Source: Butyricicoccus sp.
GTDB lineage: Bacteria; Bacillota; Clostridia; Oscillospirales; Butyricicoccaceae
Assembly: GCA_031293105.1 (NCBI GenBank)
Contig: JAUMSA010000020.1
Span: 1-9,265, forward strand
Direction of reading: 5' to 3'
Length of the DNA: 9,265 nucleotides
Part shown: positions 5,652 to 9,265 of the stretch, piece by piece
How positions within the stretch are numbered: position 1 is the first letter of the stretch
How the letters are laid out: every line of letters starts with the position of its first letter
Made by a program: the position numbers and the translations under genes
Notes under the pieces: model-generated
What the model was told of the DNA's origin: nothing
Seen by the model: only the letters and a program-made list of their open reading frames with translations
Databases searched by the model: none

Positions 5652-8009
5652 ATGGACAAGCATACTTTAGAGAGGAGGAGCTTCCGGGCCGCGGCGCGCG
5701 CCGCCGAGACCTGGACGCGCCTGACGCGCACCGATGAGGTGCGCCAGATCAGCGGCGGCCTCAAACAGCTGCTGCTCTGCGCCGTGCTTGCGCGCGGCGT
5801 TTTATTCGGGGAATTTGCCCCCCTTGGCGTTGCGATGACCGGCGCATACGCCGCGCTCGGCAAAGGCTATCCCGCGTTTGCCGGCGCTTTTTTTGGCGCC
5901 ATCCTGCTGCGCGGCGGCATGACCGGCGTGACCGCGGCCGCCGCTTCCCTGCTGACGCTGGTGTGTGCGCAGATCTTCCACCGGCCAACCGAATCGCGGC
6001 GCACCTGGTTCATGCCGCTCATGAGCGCCCTGATGATGGCCTGCTGTAACTTCGTACTGCTACCCACCCCCGACGCCCTGCGACCAGCCCAGGTATTCCG
6101 CTTTTTGGCCACCTGCGTGCTGACCGGCGGGCTGACCTGGTGTTACATCCAGGCCCTGTCCCCACCGCGTGGCCGCGGCGACCTGCGGCATCCGGGTGGC
6201 CTGCTGGCTGTGGTGGCCAGCGTGCTGGTCGCGCTGGGCGATGTGGTGTTGTTTGGCGTTGTTTCCCCGGCGCGGGTGGTCGCGTTTGCCATGACGCTCG
6301 CCGGTGCGTTTTTGGGCGGCAGCGCCATCGGTGCCGCGATGGGCGTGGCCTTTGGTGTGACCATGGATGTGACAGCGGGCAGCGGCGCTTTTTTGACCTG
6401 TGTGTATGGGCTCAGCGCCCTGCTGGCGGGTGCGTTCCGCACCGCAGGCCGTCCGGCCTTTGTGTGCAGCGGCTTACTTGCCGCCGGGGCGGCCTGCCTG
6501 CTCGGGATTGACCATCCGCTTTTTCTGTCGGCGCTGGCCGAAAGCGCCCTGGCGGCCTTGGTCTTTTGTCTGGTGCCGGACACGCTCTGGCAGTACATAC
6601 GCGATACCCTGCTGCCCACCCGGCACGACACAGTGGACTCCATCGAGCGCATGCGCCACTCGGCTGGGCGGTATGCCGCTGAAGCGTCGGATGCGTTTTA
6701 TGAGATGTATCTCGCCATGATGAGCGGCGCTCAGACCGGCCGGGCGGCGGCCGATGAGGATATCCACGCCATTTTTGACTGTGCGGCCGACAAGGTCTGC
6801 CGCCGCTGCAAGATCTGCAAGGACTGCTGGCAGCGCGATTATGTGGCCACACTGTCGGCGCTGGGCGATGTCTCCGGCCCCATGCTCAAGCGGGGCCGGG
6901 CCGAAGCGGGCGACTTCCCCCGCCATTTCTCCGAGCGGTGCATCCATTTCCCCGAACTGCTGCGCGCGGTCAATGAGGCGCTTTTCGCGCTGCGTGAGCG
7001 GCAGCAATACCGCCGCCGGTGCGATGAAAACCGCTCGCTCATCGCCCAGCAATACGCCGGTCTGACCGGGATTTTGCGGCAGATTGGCGGCACGCTCGGC
7101 CACGATCGAGCTTCCCTGCCCGCCCGCGAGCGGCAGGTGCGCAGTTATGCGTCGGCCTTTGGCCGTATCGACAAAGTGGCCGTATTCCGTGACGGCACCG
7201 GGCGGCTGCGGGTCGAGCTGGACGGCGAGGGCATGGAAGCCATCCTGCGCGAGCGCAAGGGCTTTGCCGCCGGGCTGTCGGCGGTGTTATCGGTCGGCCT
7301 GACCGAGCCCGAACGCATTTCGGACGAGCTCGGCACCCGCCTGATGCTGCGCGAACAAGCGCCGTATCGCGCCGTGGTCGGCATCGGCCAGCGGCAAAAG
7401 CAGGGTGAAAAGGTCTCGGGCGACACGGCGCGGTCGTTTGTCACCGAAACCGGCCATGCCTGCCTGCTGCTGGCCGACGGCATGGGCACCGGCGCGGCGG
7501 CCGCCCAGGACAGCCGTACCATCCTATCGCTGATGGAACGGTTCCTGCGCGCCAACATCCCGCCCGCCGACGCGCTGCGCACGGTGGCGCCAGCATTTCG
7601 GCTGCGCTGTGACGGCGCGCGCGGTGTCACGCTCGACATCCTGATGCTCGACCTGTTCACCGGCAAGGGCACGTGTTTGAAGTGCGGAGCAGCGCCCAGT
7701 TTCCTGAAAAACGGCGGCGGGGTCATCCGCATTTCGGGCGGCAACCTGCCGGTCGGCTTATCCGACGAACCGGCGGCCGACCAGAGTGTGCCCATCCGCA
7801 TGGGGCCGGGGGATTTGTTCATCCTGGTATCGGACGGCATCTGCGACGGCTCGGACGATGGCTGGCTGCGCGCGCTGGTGCAGCAGCATAGCAAGGAAAC
7901 GCCCAAAGAACTGGCCGCGCGACTGGTGGTGGCCGCTGCCGAACGGGGTTCCAACGACGATTTGACCGCCTTGGTGTGCCGGTTGGAGCACCGGCCGTCG
8001 GCGCTGTAA
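5652..8009 (+). CDS. spoIIE: Stage II sporulation protein E, membrane PP2C-type phosphatase
   Basis: A 785-residue protein that in spore formers localises to the polar septum and dephosphorylates SpoIIAA, releasing SigmaF in the forespore. The N-terminal third (about 35-315) is strongly hydrophobic with around ten membrane helices. It is followed by the SpoIIE cysteine cluster C383-x2-C386-x2-C389-x2-CW, a helical regulatory region (about 400-500), and a C-terminal PP2C-like domain (about 570-780). The metal-binding and core motifs are visible: LLADGMGTGAAAAQDS (606-621), GGNLPVGL (696-703), DLFILVSDGICDG (721-733), and NDDLTALV (768-775). The length is close to the family norm. ATG 5652 has AAGGAGG seven bases upstream; the frame extends to 5448 without family similarity. 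Presence of this gene marks the organism as a likely endospore former. Confidence 0.96.
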   Translation: MDKHTLERRSFRAAARAAETWTRLTRTDEVRQISGGLKQLLLCAVLARGVLFGEFAPLGVAMTGAYAALGKGYPAFAGAFFGAILLRGGMTGVTAAAASLLTLVCAQIFHRPTESRRTWFMPLMSALMMACCNFVLLPTPDALRPAQVFRFLATCVLTGGLTWCYIQALSPPRGRGDLRHPGGLLAVVASVLVALGDVVLFGVVSPARVVAFAMTLAGAFLGGSAIGAAMGVAFGVTMDVTAGSGAFLTCVYGLSALLAGAFRTAGRPAFVCSGLLAAGAACLLGIDHPLFLSALAESALAALVFCLVPDTLWQYIRDTLLPTRHDTVDSIERMRHSAGRYAAEASDAFYEMYLAMMSGAQTGRAAADEDIHAIFDCAADKVCRRCKICKDCWQRDYVATLSALGDVSGPMLKRGRAEAGDFPRHFSERCIHFPELLRAVNEALFALRERQQYRRRCDENRSLIAQQYAGLTGILRQIGGTLGHDRASLPARERQVRSYASAFGRIDKVAVFRDGTGRLRVELDGEGMEAILRERKGFAAGLSAVLSVGLTEPERISDELGTRLMLREQAPYRAVVGIGQRQKQGEKVSGDTARSFVTETGHACLLLADGMGTGAAAAQDSRTILSLMERFLRANIPPADALRTVAPAFRLRCDGARGVTLDILMLDLFTGKGTCLKCGAAPSFLKNGGGVIRISGGNLPVGLSDEPAADQSVPIRMGPGDLFILVSDGICDGSDDGWLRALVQQHSKETPKELAARLVVAAAERGSNDDLTALVCRLEHRPSAL

Positions 8010-8015
8010 AATCCG

Positions 8016-8043
8016 GTATAAGCTGGCGGGTCTTGGGCATACT
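8016..8043 (+). promoter_or_regulatory. Possible SigmaE-type sporulation promoter before the small membrane gene
   Basis: GTATAAG (8016-8022), 15 bases, then CATACT (8038-8043). This resembles the SigmaE mother-cell consensus (ATA-containing -35, CATAC -10) at a plausible spacing. The start would fall about 25 bases before ATG 8076. The motif is short and the spoIIE transcript may simply read through, so confidence is low. Confidence 0.3.
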
Positions 8044-8075
8044 GGTAGGGAAATCACAAGAACGAGGAGGCAGTT

Positions 8076-8351
8076 ATGGTCAAGGGGATTTCCCGCCGGG
8101 TCGTGGTGGTACGGCCGCCCGACTCCAAGGTGTTTGAAGAAGCGTTTTTTATTGTACGGGAACAGCAGGACGCCACGCGCGATGTGTTGCGGGAAGCCTG
8201 CGCGGTCGCCGAGCGGTATCTGCATACACCGCGCGTGCGGCGCTATTCCCGCAAGCGGTATACCCGGGTGCAGCTTGGTCTGGCCGCGCTGGGCGGAAGC
8301 AGTGCGGTCGGTATGTTCTGGGCTGCGACCGCAATCTTGGGGATTTTTTGA
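8076..8351 (+). CDS. Small basic protein with C-terminal membrane helix, function unknown
   Basis: A 91-residue protein starting MVKGISRRVVVVRPPDSKVF. A short N-terminal beta-like segment (7-13) is followed by a probable helix (18-48), a very basic stretch (53-65, RVRRYSRKRYTR), and one hydrophobic helix to the C-terminus (about 66-91). With the basic segment on the cytoplasmic side it would be tail-anchored. GAGGAGG lies five bases before ATG 8076, a strong site that makes the gene real despite its size. It sits 66 bases after spoIIE with no terminator between them, so it is probably co-transcribed or expressed in sporulation from the adjacent SigmaE-like motif. I have the impression that similar short proteins occur in other Clostridia, but I cannot verify it and assign no function. 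Confidence 0.75.
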   Translation: MVKGISRRVVVVRPPDSKVFEEAFFIVREQQDATRDVLREACAVAERYLHTPRVRRYSRKRYTRVQLGLAALGGSSAVGMFWAATAILGIF

Positions 8352-8372
8352 CCGATCTGTGAATTCTTTTTA

Positions 8373-8414
8373 AACAACCGGCGGCGGCTCTTGCATAGAC
8401 CGCCGCCGGTTGTT
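8373..8414 (+). terminator. Long GC-rich hairpin after the spoIIE-small gene unit
   Basis: A perfect 15-bp stem (8373-8387 with 8400-8414) around a 12-base loop, 21 bases past the small gene's stop. The 3' arm ends GGTTGTT but no T run follows on the plus strand; on the minus strand TTTAAAAAG follows. It is likely a transcription stop for the upstream unit, though not a textbook one. Confidence 0.55.
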
Positions 8415-8419
8415 ATCAT
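8391..8419 (+). promoter_or_regulatory. Weak candidate promoter of the DedA-family gene
   Basis: TTGCAT (8391-8396), 17 bases, TATCAT (8414-8419), starting inside the loop of the preceding hairpin. The -10 matches five of six positions, the -35 only three. It is the best candidate in the 98 bases upstream of the gene. Confidence 0.22.
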
Positions 8420-8449
8420 GGAAGAAAACAATCTAGGGATGGCGCATCT

Positions 8450-8971
8450 ATGACCGTTCAGCATTTTATCGACCTTTTTCAGCAGTATGGCCTGCCGATG
8501 ATGGCGGCCGTGTTTTTTTGTGAATATCTCAACCTGCCCGGCTTTCCGGCTGGTGTCATTATGCCCGCCGTCGGCATCCTGATCGGCCAAAGTCAGCTCA
8601 ATTTGATTTTGTCGATTGGCATATCGATTGCGGCCAGTCTGGCCGGGTGCCTGGTGATGTATGTGATCTGTTATTATGGCGGCGCACCGCTTCTTACCAA
8701 AGCCTTTGGCAAGAGCCCGAAATTTCAGCATTTTATGGACCGTTGTCATACCTATCTGGAAAAGGGACGCGGCCGGGGGCTGTTTGTCTGCCGGCTCATC
8801 CCGGTGCTGCGCACCATCGTCTCTATTCCTGCGGGGCTGGTTCGCATGCCGCTGCATGAATATGTCGTGTGGTCGACCGCCGGCATTGCCATCTGGAACA
8901 CCATTTTGATCTCCTTCGGTTATTTTTTCAGCGAAGCGTTTTTAAGCGGCGGCTTTTTGTCGTTTCTATAA
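8450..8971 (+). CDS. DedA/SNARE-associated (VTT-domain) family membrane protein
   Basis: A 173-residue integral membrane protein of the DedA family, whose members are implicated in lipid carrier flipping and envelope homeostasis. Family marks are an acidic residue near the first re-entrant segment (E25 in FFCEYLNLPGFPAG), the long hydrophobic stretch 36-77, and the signature RLIPVLRTIVSIPAG (115-129) with R115, P118 and R121. A final helix covers about 137-160. It is shorter than the usual 200-220 residues, mainly at the C-terminus, as seen in some Firmicute members. ATG 8450 is used because ATG 8439, out of frame, runs straight into a stop. The ribosome site is weak (AGGGATGG at 8434-8441). 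It is a single-gene unit ending at a strong terminator. The substrate cannot be inferred. Confidence 0.87.
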   Translation: MTVQHFIDLFQQYGLPMMAAVFFCEYLNLPGFPAGVIMPAVGILIGQSQLNLILSIGISIAASLAGCLVMYVICYYGGAPLLTKAFGKSPKFQHFMDRCHTYLEKGRGRGLFVCRLIPVLRTIVSIPAGLVRMPLHEYVVWSTAGIAIWNTILISFGYFFSEAFLSGGFLSFL

Positions 8972-8975
8972 GACC

Positions 8976-9007
8976 AACAGGCACCCATCACGGGTGCCTG
9001 TTTTTTT
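8976..9007 (+). terminator. Rho-independent terminator of the DedA-family gene
   Basis: AACAGGCACCC (8976-8986) pairs with GGGTGCCTGTT (8992-9002) around a five-base loop, with seven Ts at 9001-9007. It starts four bases after the stop codon. A textbook terminator. Confidence 0.93.
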
Positions 9008-9008
9008 C

Positions 9009-9031
9009 TGGTGGAAGTTACAGGGCTCGAA
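9009..9031 (-). repeat. Exact 23-bp copy of the tRNA-Val 3' end (pseudo-att-like)
   Basis: Positions 9009-9031 are identical to 9154-9176, which are the CCA end, acceptor arm, T-stem 3' strand and T-loop of tRNA-Val. The copy is in the same orientation, 145 bp further along the minus strand. The identity stops inside the T-loop/T-stem: the five bases that should complete the T-stem are replaced by a GC-rich run, so this is not a functional tRNA. Such tRNA 3'-end duplications are typical of integrase attachment sites, but no integrase is present in the 122 bp between the copies. Confidence 0.7.
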
Positions 9032-9078
9032 GCCCGGCCCCTTTCGGCCCGGGCTTCGCCCCGCTTCGCGATTTGATG

Positions 9079-9094
9079 CAGGTTCGAGCCCTGT
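9079..9094 (+). repeat. Inverted 16-bp copy of the tRNA-Val T arm
   Basis: CAGGTTCGAGCCCTGT is the exact reverse complement of 9165-9180, the T arm of tRNA-Val. It also pairs over 12 bases with the nearby partial copy (9020-9031), so the segment 9020-9094 forms a fold with an inner hairpin AAGCCCGG/CCGGGCTT (9030-9037 with 9049-9056). Confidence 0.6.
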
Positions 9095-9117
9095 TCCTTT
9101 CGCTTTCCGCAAACACG

Positions 9118-9147
9118 AAAAAAGGCACTCACGTTTGTGAATGCCTT
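9118..9147 (-). terminator. Terminator of the tRNA cluster
   Basis: On the minus strand AAGGCATTCAC pairs with GTGAGTGCCTT (11 bp, one G-U) around AAAC, then a run of six or more Ts including the complement of 9118-9123. It begins six bases past the CCA end of tRNA-Val. Confidence 0.88.
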
Positions 9148-9153
9148 CGCTTT

Positions 9154-9229
9154 TGGTGGAAGTTACAGGGCTCGAACCTGTGACGATCTGCTTGTAAGGC
9201 AGATGCTCTCCCAGCTGAGCTAAACTTCC
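9154..9229 (-). tRNA. tRNA-Val (anticodon TAC)
   Basis: A 76-base tRNA with encoded CCA. The acceptor GGAAGTT/AACTTCC pairs over seven bases. The D arm contains TAGCTCAGCTGGGAGAGC. The anticodon stem ATCTG/CAGAT encloses CCTTACAAG, with the anticodon TAC complementary to 9194-9196. The T arm is ACAGG/CCTGT with loop TTCGAGC. It is the last member of a minus-strand tRNA cluster, four bases after the preceding tRNA, and is followed by a terminator. UAC reads GUA, and by wobble probably other valine codons. Confidence 0.96.
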
Positions 9230-9232
9230 AAA

Positions 9233-9265
9233 TGGTGGCCCATCGGGGGCTCGAACCCCGGACCC
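9233..9265 (-). tRNA. Partial tRNA, 3' half only (cut by the window end)
   Basis: The minus strand shows a T arm CGGGG/CCCCG with loop TTCGAGC, the acceptor 3' strand ATGGGCC, discriminator A, and encoded CCA. The 5' half and anticodon lie beyond the window, so the isotype is unknown; the acceptor must begin GGCCCAT. It belongs to the same transcript as tRNA-Val. Confidence 0.88.

Noticed and set aside
5333..5863. N-terminal extension of dusB to 5863
   Set aside because: It would run through the operon's own promoter and into spoIIE, and the extra residues have no Dus similarity.
9009..9060. A second functional tRNA-Val
   Set aside because: Only the acceptor 3' strand and part of the T arm match; the T-stem 5' strand, anticodon arm and D arm are missing.

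Overview
The window looks like the chromosome of an endospore-forming, fairly high-GC Clostridia-type Firmicute, possibly an Oscillospirales/Ruminococcaceae relative. The reasons are a full-length SpoIIE, strong GGAGG-type ribosome binding sites at almost every start, encoded CCA ends on the tRNAs, and extended -10 promoters. The taxon is an inference; no rRNA or species marker is present.

Left region (1-1597): a complete IS110-family insertion sequence. The window starts one base before its CT core. It carries a DEDD/serine-type transposase (264-1472) and, upstream of it, a structured leader that reads as a bridge RNA. Two guide segments in that leader match the element's own two ends: AGCAGGT for the right end, and AATAG as the complement of CTATT at the left end. 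A third segment, GCAAG, matches the right genomic flank. A -35 at the right end and a -10 at the left end would make a 17-bp-spaced promoter only when the ends are joined in a circle.

Non-coding region (1598-2205): a roughly 500-bp nest of inverted repeats bounded by two REP-like palindromes. The hairpin arms of the two palindromes differ in sequence but keep their pairing. The IS110 element sits in the outer arm of the left palindrome. A strong GC-rich terminator for the next gene follows.

Minus-strand block (2206-5332): a YbaK/EbsC-type aminoacyl-tRNA deacylase with its own extended -10 promoter, then an operon transcribed right to left: dusB-type tRNA-dihydrouridine synthase, ECF sigma factor, and membrane anti-sigma factor. 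The last two overlap by 14 bp, so the sigma factor and its presumed antagonist are probably translationally coupled.

Plus-strand block (5652-8971): spoIIE (sporulation phosphatase), a small membrane-anchored protein of unknown function with a possible SigmaE-type promoter, and a DedA-family membrane protein ending at a strong terminator.

Right end (9009-9265): a minus-strand tRNA cluster, tRNA-Val(TAC) preceded by a truncated tRNA, with its own terminator. Beyond that terminator lies an exact 23-bp copy of the tRNA-Val 3' end and an inverted 16-bp copy of its T arm, which suggests an integration scar or a tRNA-derived repeat.
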